Assembly (NCBI RefSeq): GCF_007991755.1
Contig: NZ_BJYY01000018.1
Span: 1-64,000, forward strand
DNA length: 64,000 nt
Source of the DNA: Cellulomonas aerilata
GTDB taxonomy: Bacteria > Actinomycetota > Actinomycetes > Actinomycetales > Cellulomonadaceae
Direction of reading: 5' to 3'
Positions 24,835-33,577 of this stretch are shown piece after piece. Positions within the stretch are counted from its first letter, which is position 1, and each line of letters opens with the position of its first letter. A program made the translations under genes and the position numbers. A model generated the notes under the pieces. The model made no database searches and had not been told where the DNA came from. It saw nothing but the letters and a program-made list of their open reading frames with translations.

Positions 24835-26622
24835 GTGAGCGAGACGAGGGTGCTGGACCGCGACAGGGTGCACCCTGCCCCCGTCCCGGGCACCAGGCCC
24901 CCGTCCCGCGCCCGCCGTCTGCGTGCCCGCCTCCTCCCCCGCGGCGTCGACCTGCCCGAGTCCGCCTGGAACGGACGCCACCGGGCGGTCGTCCTGTTCC
25001 TGTGGGTGCTGACCGCGGTGACCACGGTCTGGGCGGTCGGCCTCGTCCGGACGCCCAACGCGGTGGCCGAGGCGGCCGCGCTGGTCGCTGCGACCGCGGC
25101 CGTCACCGCCATCCCGACCCGGCGACGCCGGCTGGCGGCCTCGGCCGCCTCGGTCACGATGCTGCTGGCGACGGCGGTCCTGGTGCACCTGTCCGGCGGG
25201 GTCATCGAGGTGCACTTCCTCTTCTTCGTGATCGTCGCCGCCGTGACCCTGTACCAGCAGTGGGCCCCGTTCCTCTCCGCCGTCGCGTTCGTCACCCTGC
25301 ACCACGGCGTGCTGGGCACCATGGCGCCGGAGGCGACCTACAACCACCAGCCGGCGATCGAGAACCCGTGGCTGTGGGCCGGTGTCCACGGCGGGTTCAT
25401 CGCCCTGGCGAGCCTGGTGGGGCTGGCGGCGTGGCGCTTCGACGAGCTGGTCCGCGACGAGCTGCGGCAGGTCGGGGAGCACCACCGGGTCGTCCTCGAC
25501 TCGGTCGGCGACGCCGTCCTCGCCCTGGACGGCGGCGGTCGCGTCCTCTCCTCCAACGCGCGGGCGGCGGTGCTGCTGGGGACCGCGCCCGCGCTGCTGA
25601 CGGGCCGCCACGTGCACGACGTCGTCCACCCCCGAGCGCCTCACCCCGCGCAGACCTGCCCGCTGGCCGGAGGCGGCGCGGACCAGGGCCTGGCGGAGAT
25701 CGAGCACCGGCCCCCGGCGACGACCGAGGGTCTCGCCGACGGCACGCCCGGTGGCGCCACGAGGACCGCGACCGTCCCGGTGACGTACCGGCTCTCGTCC
25801 GTCGACGGCGACAGCCGCGCCACCTCGGTCCTCACCCTCACCGACGTCACGGGGACCCAGCGGGCCCAGGCGGCCGAGCGCGAGCTCCGCCACCTGTCCG
25901 CCGAGCGCCTGGTCGAGCGCGCGGAGGTGCGGCAGCTGGCCGCGTCCGTCAGCCCCTCCCCCCTCTCGGTCCCCGGGGTCGAGCTGGCGGCCAGCTACCT
26001 GCCCGCCTCCGAGGCGCTGATGGGCGGGGACCTGTACGACTGGTTCCGCTCGCCGGACGGCACCGTGACCGTGGCGGTGATCGACGCGATGGGCAAGGGC
26101 CTGTCGGCGACCAGGCACGCGGTGGCGGTCCTGCACACGCTGCGGGTCCTCGCCCTGGACGGGCAGCCGCTGCGTGATCTGCTGGGTCGAGCCGCCGCCG
26201 TGATGGCGGACTACGACGACGACCTGATGGCGACCGCGGTGGTCGCGCGCTACCGCCCGGCGACCGGCGAGGTGGACGTCGCGTCCGCCGGCCATCCACC
26301 GGCCCTGCTGGTCCGCCGCGACGGCCGAACCGAGCTGCTGGAGTCCGTCGGGATCGGGTTCGGGGTCCCCGGAGCCGGCAGCTCGGTGCTGTGCAGCGCG
26401 ACGCTCGCGGTCGGCGACACGCTGGTCCTCTACAGCGACGGGCTGATCGAGGGCACGCGCGACCTGGACCGCGGCCTGGCCGACCTGCGCCGCACCGCTG
26501 CCGCGGCCGCGACGGACGACCCGGAGCAGCTCGTCGAGCGCCTCGTGCGCGAGCCGGGATCCGTCGCCGCCGGCGACGACCGCGTGGCCGTCGTGCTGCG
26601 ACGGGGCACCGGGCAGGGGTGA
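24835..26622 (+). CDS. Membrane sensor with PAS-like and SpoIIE-type PP2C phosphatase domains
   Basis: 595 residues. Residues ~50-205 form five or six membrane helices with HLSGGVIEVHFLFFVIVAAV, YQQWAPFL and VTLHHGVLG, a His-containing sensor module also seen ahead of GGDEF domains in actinobacteria. A PAS-like segment follows (VVLDSVGDAVLALDGGGRVLSSNARA, ~218-245). The C-terminal SpoIIE/PP2C phosphatase has GGDLYDWF, VAVIDAMGKG, SAGHPPALL, YSDGLIEG and AGDDRVAVVL with the metal-binding Asp residues. Such proteins dephosphorylate anti-sigma-factor antagonists. GTG start; stands alone. Confidence 0.85.
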   Translation: MSETRVLDRDRVHPAPVPGTRPPSRARRLRARLLPRGVDLPESAWNGRHRAVVLFLWVLTAVTTVWAVGLVRTPNAVAEAAALVAATAAVTAIPTRRRRLAASAASVTMLLATAVLVHLSGGVIEVHFLFFVIVAAVTLYQQWAPFLSAVAFVTLHHGVLGTMAPEATYNHQPAIENPWLWAGVHGGFIALASLVGLAAWRFDELVRDELRQVGEHHRVVLDSVGDAVLALDGGGRVLSSNARAAVLLGTAPALLTGRHVHDVVHPRAPHPAQTCPLAGGGADQGLAEIEHRPPATTEGLADGTPGGATRTATVPVTYRLSSVDGDSRATSVLTLTDVTGTQRAQAAERELRHLSAERLVERAEVRQLAASVSPSPLSVPGVELAASYLPASEALMGGDLYDWFRSPDGTVTVAVIDAMGKGLSATRHAVAVLHTLRVLALDGQPLRDLLGRAAAVMADYDDDLMATAVVARYRPATGEVDVASAGHPPALLVRRDGRTELLESVGIGFGVPGAGSSVLCSATLAVGDTLVLYSDGLIEGTRDLDRGLADLRRTAAAAATDDPEQLVERLVREPGSVAAGDDRVAVVLRRGTGQG

Positions 26623-26641
26623 CCGGCCGTCGGGCCGTGCC

Positions 26642-26845
26642 CTAACGCGGGCGGCCAGGCCCCCGGGTCCGTGCCGCCCGGACCACCATGACCAGGCCGA
26701 CGACCACCAGGACGGGTCCGACGACGGCCCACAGCGTCGCGCCGGTCATCGGGCTGCCGGCCAGCACCCCGAGACCCTGTAGGGTGAACACGGCGCCCAT
26801 GACGATCAGGACGACGCCCAGGACGAGCTGCGCGGGCTTGCTCAC
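26642..26845 (-). CDS. Small two-helix membrane protein
   Basis: 67 residues with two hydrophobic helices (LVLGVVLIVMGAVFTLQGLGVLAG and LWAVVGPVLVVVGLVMVV) joined by a short loop and a basic C-terminus. This is a common uncharacterised actinobacterial integral membrane protein. The GTG start follows GGAGG at 5-base spacing. It converges on the phosphatase gene and is divergent from the molybdoenzyme; no functional link is evident. Confidence 0.75.
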   Translation of the reverse strand: MSKPAQLVLGVVLIVMGAVFTLQGLGVLAGSPMTGATLWAVVGPVLVVVGLVMVVRAARTRGPGRPR

Positions 26846-27015
26846 GGGACCTCCGAGGCGTCGCGACGGGCGGTCGCCGTCGTCGACAGGGACACGCGGC
26901 GCCGGCACGGCGGGCGCGCGGCTCCCTCCACCAGGACCCTACGTCGCCCCGGCGTCGCACGGACCTCGCACGCGTGGCGGATGACAGCCGGGCACCGACG
27001 GGTCACGCTCCTCGC

Positions 27016-28584
27016 ATGAGTCCCCCGCGCTCCGCCCCGGGCACCCGCCGCCTGGCCGCCCTCGCCGGCGTGCTCGCCGCCGGCGTGACCCTCGGCGTGT
27101 CGTCCCTCGCGGCCGCCGTCGTGCAGCCCGCGTCCGCCCCGCTCGTCGCGGTCGGGGACGCGTTCATCGACGTCACGCCGGGATGGCTCAAGGATGCGGC
27201 GATCGCCGTCTTCGACGTGCACGACAAGACGGCGCTGGTCGTGGGCATGGTGCTCGTGCTCACCGTCCTGGCCGCCGGCGCCGGTGTGATCGCCCTCCGC
27301 AACCACACCCTGGGGACGGTCGGGGTGGTGCTGCTCGGTACGGTGGGCGCGGTCAGCGCGGCGTCCCGCGCCGACGCCGGGCAGCTCGCCGTCGTGCCCA
27401 GCCTGGCCGGCACCGCGGCCGGCGTGGTCGCGCTGCGCGCCCTGGTCGATCGTCTCGACCCGGCGCCGCGCCCGGCGCGGGACGGCGCGCCCGACGTCAC
27501 CGGGCCCACGGCGCCGGACCGACGGTCCTTCCTCAACGCCGCGATGGTCGTCACCGCGCTGGCGGCGCTCTCCGCTGCGGCCGGCTCGGTGGGGGCCCGG
27601 GTGACCCAGGCCGCCGGCGCGGCGCGCGAGCTGCTGCGGCTGCCCGCGCCGGCACGCCCGGCGGCGGCCGTGCCCGCGGGCGCCCAGTCCCCAGCGGTGG
27701 GTGTGGTCGACGTCGTGACCCCGAACGACGACTTCTACCGGATCGACACCGCGCTCGTCGTCCCGCAGGTCGACCCGTCGACCTGGACCCTGCGGGTGCA
27801 CGGGCTGGTCGAGCGGGAGGTCACGATGACGTTCGCCGAGCTGCTCGCGGCCGACCTGGTCGAGACCTACGTGACGCTGGCGTGCGTCTCCAACCCGGTC
27901 GGCGGAGACCTCGTCGGCAACGCGCGGTGGCTCGGGCTGCCGATCCGCGAGGTCCTGGCCCGCGCGGTGCCGCTGCCCGGTGCCGACATGGTGCTCTCCA
28001 CCAGCGTCGACGGGTTCACCGCCTCGACCCCGCTCGCCGCCCTCACCGACGACCGGGACGCGCTGCTCGCCGTCGGGATGAACGGCGAGCCCCTGCCGCT
28101 CGCGCACGGCTTCCCGGTCCGGATGGTCGTCCCCGGCCTCTACGGCTACGTGTCTGCCACGAAGTGGGTCACGGACCTCGAGGTCACCCGCTTCGCCGAC
28201 CAGGAGGCGTACTGGACCGTGCGCGGCTGGAGCGCCGAGGGGCCGATCAAGACGTCGTCCCGCATCGAGGTCCCCCGCCACCGCGCCTCCGTGCCGGCCG
28301 GCGCCGTCACGGTCGGCGGGACCGCCTGGGCCCAGCACACCGGGATCACCGGGGTCGAGGTGCAGGTCGACGAGGGCGAGTGGCAGCCGGTCGCGCTCGC
28401 GGCGGAGATCTCGGTCGACACGTGGCGGCAGTGGTCGTGGTCGTGGGACGCCGAGCCGGGGTCGCACACCCTGCGGGTCCGTGCCACGGACGCGACCGGC
28501 GAGGCCCAGACGGGCGACCGGCAAAGCATGATCCCGGACGGGGCGACCGGCTGGCACGAGGTCACGGTCCAGGTCTCCGCCTGA
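27016..28584 (+). CDS. Membrane-anchored sulfite-oxidase-type molybdoenzyme
   Basis: 522 residues. The first ~200 residues hold about five membrane helices. From residue ~225 comes the molybdopterin-binding fold: VVTPNDDFYRIDTALVVPQVDPSTWTLRVHG, then TYVTLACVSNPVGGDLVGNARWLG with the Cys that would bind molybdenum, and HGFPVRMVVPGLYGYVSATKWV. The last ~100 residues match the Mo-co dimerisation domain (VGGTAWAQHTGITGVEVQVDEGEW). The catalytic part should lie outside the membrane and oxidise or reduce a small substrate; the substrate is unknown. No haem domain is present. Confidence 0.85.
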   Translation: MSPPRSAPGTRRLAALAGVLAAGVTLGVSSLAAAVVQPASAPLVAVGDAFIDVTPGWLKDAAIAVFDVHDKTALVVGMVLVLTVLAAGAGVIALRNHTLGTVGVVLLGTVGAVSAASRADAGQLAVVPSLAGTAAGVVALRALVDRLDPAPRPARDGAPDVTGPTAPDRRSFLNAAMVVTALAALSAAAGSVGARVTQAAGAARELLRLPAPARPAAAVPAGAQSPAVGVVDVVTPNDDFYRIDTALVVPQVDPSTWTLRVHGLVEREVTMTFAELLAADLVETYVTLACVSNPVGGDLVGNARWLGLPIREVLARAVPLPGADMVLSTSVDGFTASTPLAALTDDRDALLAVGMNGEPLPLAHGFPVRMVVPGLYGYVSATKWVTDLEVTRFADQEAYWTVRGWSAEGPIKTSSRIEVPRHRASVPAGAVTVGGTAWAQHTGITGVEVQVDEGEWQPVALAAEISVDTWRQWSWSWDAEPGSHTLRVRATDATGEAQTGDRQSMIPDGATGWHEVTVQVSA

Positions 28585-28719
28585 CCGGCCGGCGGCGGTG
28601 CACGTGCCCGCGCGGTGGTGGCGACCGACGAGCCGGCGGACGCAGCCGCGCCGCCGCCGACCTCGACCGGACGGGGGGACCGCTCGCCGCCGGTGAGCGC
28701 CGACGTAGGCTCCTGGGTC

Positions 28720-29172
28720 GTGGCGACGTTCTCATCGGTGACGCAGCAGCACGTCCTCCAGGCGCTCGCCGAGTACGACGCCCGGGGTGCGCAGGAGTTC
28801 CTCGACGTCTACGGGTTCGCCCCGTCCGACGACCGACCGCTGGTCCACGAGGGCCGCAGCTACGACTCCCGCGCCGTCCTCGGCGTCGCGCACCGGTTCG
28901 CGACCGGACGCATCGCGACGCCCGAGGAGGTCGAGAGCGGCTTCGACGGTGCCGTGACGATCCTGCGCCGCCGGGGGTTCACGGTCTCCGAGCCCTTCTT
29001 CGGCGCGCGCCGGACGGCCCCCGCGACGCGGACGCCGCGTGCGCCCCGGGCCGCGGGCGCGAGCCGCACCCCCAGCCGAGCGGTGAGCACCGCGCCGGAG
29101 CGGACGCCGTCGATCTGCCCGACCTGCTCCATGGCACTCCCGGCCACGGGCATCTGCGACAACTGCAGCTGA
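28720..29172 (+). CDS. ScoMcrA-head-like protein with C-terminal zinc ribbon
   Basis: 150 residues. The first ~85 (FSSVTQQHVLQALAEYDARG, FLDVYGFAPSDDRPLVHEGRSYDSRAVLGVAHRFATGR) match the N-terminal head domain found in the Streptomyces McrA-type restriction enzyme and many short relatives. A flexible Ala/Arg/Pro linker is followed by a zinc ribbon, ICPTCSMALPATGICDNC. No HNH nuclease is attached, so this is a stand-alone head, possibly a nucleic-acid binder. The GTG start keeps the domain at the N-terminus; longer in-frame starts upstream add low-complexity sequence. Confidence 0.7.
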   Translation: MATFSSVTQQHVLQALAEYDARGAQEFLDVYGFAPSDDRPLVHEGRSYDSRAVLGVAHRFATGRIATPEEVESGFDGAVTILRRRGFTVSEPFFGARRTAPATRTPRAPRAAGASRTPSRAVSTAPERTPSICPTCSMALPATGICDNCS

Positions 29173-29236
29173 GGTCACCCCGCGCCGAGCGCGTGGGCCG
29201 TCGCAGCCGTCACGGTCGTCCGCCCCGGGGGCAGGC

Positions 29237-30220
29237 CTATGCCACCGAGCGGTAGGCCTCCCACGCGTTGCTCATGCGCTGGATCTGCCCCGCCGAGAAG
29301 CGGTCCATGCAGAAGTCCTCCGCGTAGTCCATGAAGTTGTGGACCGGGTCGAGGCCGTCGTCCCGGGGGCAGGAGTCGCGCCCGGCGTCGGTGCACTCGA
29401 AGGCAGGCAGCGCCTCGGCCGGTGTGTCGCCGACGTAGTCCCCCGGCCCGCTGCAGCCGCCCTGGAACGTGTGGAAGAGACCGAGCCAGTGCCCCACCTC
29501 GTGCGTCGCCGTGTCCCCCTCGTTGTACGGAGCGGCGTCGGCGCCGGGGAGCGACTCGTCGAGGATCACCACGCCGTCCTTCCAGAGCTGACCTCCCTTG
29601 GCGTGCTGAGGGAACGTCGCCCAGCCGAGGAGGCCCCCGCCGATGTCCGCGACGTAGATGTTGAGCGTGCTCGCGTCACCGGTCCGCAGTGCTTGCTTGG
29701 CGGCGCGCTCCTCCTTGCTGCCGGAGGTGAGCGTGGACCACGCCGCGTCGACGGTGTAGGTGGTGGCGGCCGGGTCGTAGATGAACCGGAACGGCGTGTC
29801 CGCGGAGAGGTCGGCGGCGCCGGTGCCGCTGAAGGCCTCGTTCAGGACGTCGATCTGGGCCGCGATCTGAGCGTCCCGCTCCGCCCGCTCCTCGGCCGTC
29901 AGCGCGGTCGCGGTGATGACGTGGAAGACCGTGGGGACGGTGACGGACCCGGCGGGGAGCACCGCTCGGACACGGGGGCTGCCCAGCGCCGCAGCCTGCA
30001 CGGCCGAGACGGCGTTGGGCTCGCTGCGGGTCGAGCCCTTCTTCACCCGTGCGGCGAAGCCGGTCGGGTCGACCGCCTCGCAGACGGTCGACCCGCCGGC
30101 ATGGTCGGTGTGGCGATGAGCGGCGGGCGCGGCACTCGAGGCGGGCGCGGCCGTGGCGAGGCAGAGGACGAGTGCGGCGGTGGCCCGCACGGTGGTCCGG
30201 GTCACGCGGTGGAGATTCAT
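29237..30220 (-). CDS. Secreted zinc metalloprotease, M43 (pappalysin-like)
   Basis: 327 residues. Sec signal peptide (MNLHRVTRTTVRATAALVLCLATAAPASSAAPA). The mature domain has the extended zinc motif HEVGHWLGLFH (~235-245) and a Met-turn NFMDYAEDFCMDRF (~295), the metzincin pattern of family M43. Cys residues around DTPAEALPAFECTDAGRDSCP suggest disulfides. An extracellular protease. The ATG at 30220 follows GGAG and starts a proper signal peptide; the longer frame does not. Confidence 0.9.
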   Translation of the reverse strand: MNLHRVTRTTVRATAALVLCLATAAPASSAAPAAHRHTDHAGGSTVCEAVDPTGFAARVKKGSTRSEPNAVSAVQAAALGSPRVRAVLPAGSVTVPTVFHVITATALTAEERAERDAQIAAQIDVLNEAFSGTGAADLSADTPFRFIYDPAATTYTVDAAWSTLTSGSKEERAAKQALRTGDASTLNIYVADIGGGLLGWATFPQHAKGGQLWKDGVVILDESLPGADAAPYNEGDTATHEVGHWLGLFHTFQGGCSGPGDYVGDTPAEALPAFECTDAGRDSCPRDDGLDPVHNFMDYAEDFCMDRFSAGQIQRMSNAWEAYRSVA

Positions 30221-30395
30221 GGGACTCCGTCGAGGTGTCGTTGACCTGTCGAGCGAGTGGCTCACCGTAGGCAGGGCGAGGGGCCGGCACAAGAGGCGAG
30301 GACGCGGCATGCGGCGGTCCGGGGAACAAGGCGCACCGCCTCGGTGGTTGCTCGCACGACCACCTCGGTCCACTGCTCAAGAAGGAGCCTGACCT

Positions 30396-31034
30396 ATGGC
30401 GACCATCGTCGTCTTCGGAGGCACCGGCTACACCGGTGCGAATGTCGTCCGCGAGGCCGCCTCGCGTGGTCACCGTGTGATCTCCGTGAGCCGTTCGGAG
30501 CCGGAGACCGCCGTCGACGGCGTCCAGTACCAGATCGGCAGCGCCGAGGACGTCGCCCCGCAGGTGGTACCGGACGCCGACGCCGTCGTGGCCGTGCTGT
30601 CGCCGCGCGGCGACATGGCCGGACGTCTCGTGCAGGTCTACGCGGCGCTGGCCCGGTTGTCCGCCGAGGCGGGCGCTCGCTACCTCCAGGTCGGCGGGTT
30701 CAGCTCCCTTCGTCCCGCACCGGGTGCCCCGCGCTTCGTCGAGGGCGAGGTCCCGGAGCAGTACCGCGACGAGGCGCTGGAGGGCGAGGCGACTCGCGTG
30801 CTGCTCGCCGACGACGCTCCCGGGGCGCTCGACTGGGTGTTCGTCAGCCCGGCCGGGACCTACGGCGCGTGGGCCGCCGGCGAGCGCACCGGGACGTACC
30901 GCGTGGGCGGCGAGGTCGCGCTCTTCGACGAGGAGGGCGGCTCGACCATCTCCGGCGCCGACTTCGCCCTCGCCCTCGTCGACGAGATCGAGGCCGCTGA
31001 CCACCACCGCGAGCACATCGGCGTCGCCTACTAG
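30396..31034 (+). CDS. NAD(P)H-binding protein (atypical SDR)
   Basis: 212 residues. N-terminal nucleotide motif VVFGGTGYTGANVVREAASRGHRVISVSRS. The body, with LQVGGFSSLRPAPGAPRF and FVSPAGTYG, matches the small NAD(P)H-binding epimerase-like group (YhfK/NmrA-like), often linked to redox or stress responses. No catalytic YxxxK is evident, so it may be a sensor or reductase. AAGGAG precedes the ATG at good spacing. Confidence 0.8.
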   Translation: MATIVVFGGTGYTGANVVREAASRGHRVISVSRSEPETAVDGVQYQIGSAEDVAPQVVPDADAVVAVLSPRGDMAGRLVQVYAALARLSAEAGARYLQVGGFSSLRPAPGAPRFVEGEVPEQYRDEALEGEATRVLLADDAPGALDWVFVSPAGTYGAWAAGERTGTYRVGGEVALFDEEGGSTISGADFALALVDEIEAADHHREHIGVAY

Positions 31035-31121
31035 CGAGCTCACCGGGTGGCGCCGACAGGGGCGCCGCGTGTGGGCGGTGTCGGCGGTGAGCCCGTGGAC
31101 GCAGGTGCCCGGCCGAGCGAG

Positions 31122-32135
31122 TCATCTCGGCTGGGCACGCCGCCTGACCTCGGCAGGCTCGGGGTAGCCGACCCCGGTGCCGTCCGTGTGCACCACGTCG
31201 TCCTCCCACGGCACCCGGTAGGTACCGGCGACGAGGTCACGCATGTACGTGTACGGGTTGTCCGTCGCGCCGCCCTCGACCGAGACGTACCCGCGGTGAC
31301 CCAGCTGGTAGATGTTGTTCTCCACACCCCACAGACGCCGGGCCTCGTCCGCCTCCGCGGGGACGATGGCCGCGGTGAGGATCCGGTCCGGGAGGCCGTC
31401 GCCCTCCTCCATGACCGACCCGTCGTACCCGCAGACCATCGCCTCGCCCATGGACCAGATCCCCGCCTCGTCGGGTCCGGCCAGGCAGACCGAGGCGGTG
31501 AAGGCCAGGTTGGTGAAGGCGTTGACGATGTTCGTCGCTCGCCAGCTGTGCTTGATGGGGAAGGTGTAGCCGGCGGTCCGCAGGATGACGTTGGCCCCGC
31601 GGTACGCGGCCTCGCGTGCCACCTCGGGCAGCTGACCGTCGTGGCAGATGATGAGCGCGAGGCGCGACCCCTTGGGCCCGTCGCACACCGGGATCCCGGT
31701 GTCACCGGGCGACCACGGCTCCAACGGCACCCAGGGGTGCAGCTTGCGGTAGACGAGCTGCACCGAGCCGGCGTCGTCGACGATGATCCCGGTGTTGAAC
31801 GGGGCGCCGCCGGGGTTCCGCTCCATGACGGAGAAGCAGCCCCACACCGAGGCCTCGGCACAGGCCGCCGCGAGCGTGGCGACCTCCGGCCCGTCGACGT
31901 CGAGGAGCAGGCTGTCGTCCAGCCAGTTCTCCGGCCGCAGGCCGATGAGGCTGTACTCGGGGAAGACGAGCAGGTCGGTCGTGGGCATCCCCCGCTTGGC
32001 GCCCCGCACCATGTCGGCGATGCGCTGGACCGTGTCGAGGACGCCGGACCGGTCGGCGATGTGCGGGACGGCGAACTGCACGAGGCCGAGGACCATCGCG
32101 TCGGGCGACGGGTTGAGACCACCAAGTCCGTTCAT
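31122..32135 (-). CDS. Nitrilase-superfamily amidase, formamidase-like
   Basis: 337 residues. The carbon-nitrogen hydrolase triad is visible: Glu in LLVFPEYSLIG (~60), Lys in VYRKLHPWVPLEPW (~134) and Cys in LIICHDGQLPE (~167). RKLHPWVPLEPWSPG and CHDGQLPEVAREAAYRGANVILRTAGYT match AmiF/AmiE-type enzymes, which release ammonia from formamide or short aliphatic amides. It is the last gene of the BMP-transporter operon, 69 bases after the biuret-hydrolase-like gene, and so probably takes the final deamidation step of that pathway. Confidence 0.85.
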   Translation of the reverse strand: MNGLGGLNPSPDAMVLGLVQFAVPHIADRSGVLDTVQRIADMVRGAKRGMPTTDLLVFPEYSLIGLRPENWLDDSLLLDVDGPEVATLAAACAEASVWGCFSVMERNPGGAPFNTGIIVDDAGSVQLVYRKLHPWVPLEPWSPGDTGIPVCDGPKGSRLALIICHDGQLPEVAREAAYRGANVILRTAGYTFPIKHSWRATNIVNAFTNLAFTASVCLAGPDEAGIWSMGEAMVCGYDGSVMEEGDGLPDRILTAAIVPAEADEARRLWGVENNIYQLGHRGYVSVEGGATDNPYTYMRDLVAGTYRVPWEDDVVHTDGTGVGYPEPAEVRRRAQPR

Positions 32136-32204
32136 GTGTACGTGCCTCTCAGGTGGGTGGGACGGCGGGCGCCGGGCGCTGCGGGGGCGTGCGCGCGGGG
32201 GCTG

Positions 32205-32969
32205 TCAGGCGAGGGCCGGCTGCGTGGGAGCCACGGTGGCGTCGACCGGGTTCCGCAGAGCCGCGACGAAGGCGTCGGACGTCGCCACGGCACCGAAGAC
32301 GCCTCCCTGCATCTTGATCATCTCCAGCGCCGCCAGGTAGTTCGCGTACACGGTCGCGCCCGTGCAGTCCGACAGCAGCAGGCACTCGTACCCGCGGTCG
32401 TTCGCGTCCCGCATGGTCGTGTGCACGCACACGTCCGTCGTGATCCCCGTGAGGACCAGGTGCGTGATCCCCCGGTTGCGCAGGATGAGGTCGAGGTCCG
32501 TGGCGTAGAACGACCCCTTGCCCGGCTTGTCGATGATGGGCTCCCCCGGCAGCGGGGCGACCTCGGGGACGATCTCCCACCCGGGCTCGCCACGGGTCAG
32601 GATGCGCCCGCACGGACCGTCGTCACCGATCCCCGCGTTGATGCGCCGGGACCGCCACAGCTTGTTCGGCGGCAGGTCGGCGAGGTCCGGGCGGTGACCC
32701 TCCCGGGTGTGGATGATCAGCAGTCCCGCGGCGCGGGCGACCTCGAGCATCGCCGCGGTCGGCGCCAGCCCTGCCCGCGTCAGGGCCAGGTCGTACCCCA
32801 TGGCGTCGACGTAACCGCCCGTCCCGCAGAAGTCGACCTGCCAGTCGATGTTGATCACCGCGGTCGTCGCGGCGGAGAACGTGCCGTCGAAGGGCCAGGC
32901 GTACGGCTCGGCGTCCACGGCCGGGTGGCGCGTGGCGACCCGGCCGGCGAGGTCCTGCGTGTCGCTCAT
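32205..32969 (-). CDS. Cysteine hydrolase of the isochorismatase fold, biuret-hydrolase-like
   Basis: 254 residues. The catalytic triad is intact: Asp42 in [10 protein letters not shown], Lys148 in DKPGKGSF, Cys181 in TTDVCVHTT. The stretch PFDGTF...[23 protein letters not shown] is the pattern of biuret/triuret hydrolases and related ureide amidohydrolases (RutB is a more distant relative). It would cleave a C-N bond of a small ureide in the cytosol. Its start overlaps the stop of a catalytically dead paralogue by 4 bases, and the amidase follows. The substrate is inferred only from motif similarity and context. Confidence 0.82.
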   Translation of the reverse strand: MSDTQDLAGRVATRHPAVDAEPYAWPFDGTFSAATTAVINIDWQVDFCGTGGYVDAMGYDLALTRAGLAPTAAMLEVARAAGLLIIHTREGHRPDLADLPPNKLWRSRRINAGIGDDGPCGRILTRGEPGWEIVPEVAPLPGEPIIDKPGKGSFYATDLDLILRNRGITHLVLTGITTDVCVHTTMRDANDRGYECLLLSDCTGATVYANYLAALEMIKMQGGVFGAVATSDAFVAALRNPVDATVAPTQPALA

Positions 32970-33577
32970 CTCGGTGCTCCTTGGGTGACGGACGAGGTGG
33001 TCGTGTCGGGTGCCCATGCCGGCGGCACGGCCCCCCAGGCGGCGACGACGTCGGCGGCCTGCCCGACCGCGCCGAAGATCCCGCCGGACGCCTCGACCAT
33101 CGACCGCGAGGACGGCGTGAGCGCCGGGTCGAGGGCGGTGCAGGCGTCCAGGACGAGCAGGCACTCGAAGCCGCGGTCGTTCGCGGACCGCATCGTCGAG
33201 TGGACGCTCAGCTCGAGCGCCGACCCGGCGAGGACGAGGCGGCGTGCGCGGTGTCCGGTCAGGACGAGCTCGAGGTCCGACCCGTAGAAGGCGTCGACCC
33301 CTCGAGCCGTCAGGTGGTGCCCGGGACGGTCCCGCGACCGGGCGTCGGACGCGGGCCCCGCCCCCCGCCGTCGCGTGCCCTCGGGCGCGGCCGTGGCGAC
33401 CGAGATCACCGGGACGCCCGCCGCCGTGGCGGCGGCGACCATGGCACTCACGACGGCGTGCGTGCCCGCGTCCTGCGCCGCGGGGTCGGTCGGCCCGACG
33501 AGGAGCAGGGCGGTGCCCGCCTCGTCGAACCGCCCGTCGAAGGGCCAGGGGTAGGGCGTGCTGCCGGCGACGTGCAT
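32966..33577 (-). CDS. Catalytically dead paralogue of the cysteine hydrolase
   Basis: 203 residues, clearly the same fold as the next gene: [10 protein letters not shown] for [21 protein letters not shown] for [11 protein letters not shown], and [18 protein letters not shown] for [18 protein letters not shown]. All three catalytic positions are changed: Asp to Gly28, Lys to Ala, Cys to Ser. The central segment is also shorter. It is intact, in frame, and overlaps both neighbours (1 base with the BMP gene, 4 bases with the active hydrolase), so it is kept and translated. Likely a structural or regulatory subunit of a hetero-oligomer. Confidence 0.8.
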   Translation of the reverse strand: MHVAGSTPYPWPFDGRFDEAGTALLLVGPTDPAAQDAGTHAVVSAMVAAATAAGVPVISVATAAPEGTRRRGAGPASDARSRDRPGHHLTARGVDAFYGSDLELVLTGHRARRLVLAGSALELSVHSTMRSANDRGFECLLVLDACTALDPALTPSSRSMVEASGGIFGAVGQAADVVAAWGAVPPAWAPDTTTSSVTQGAPR

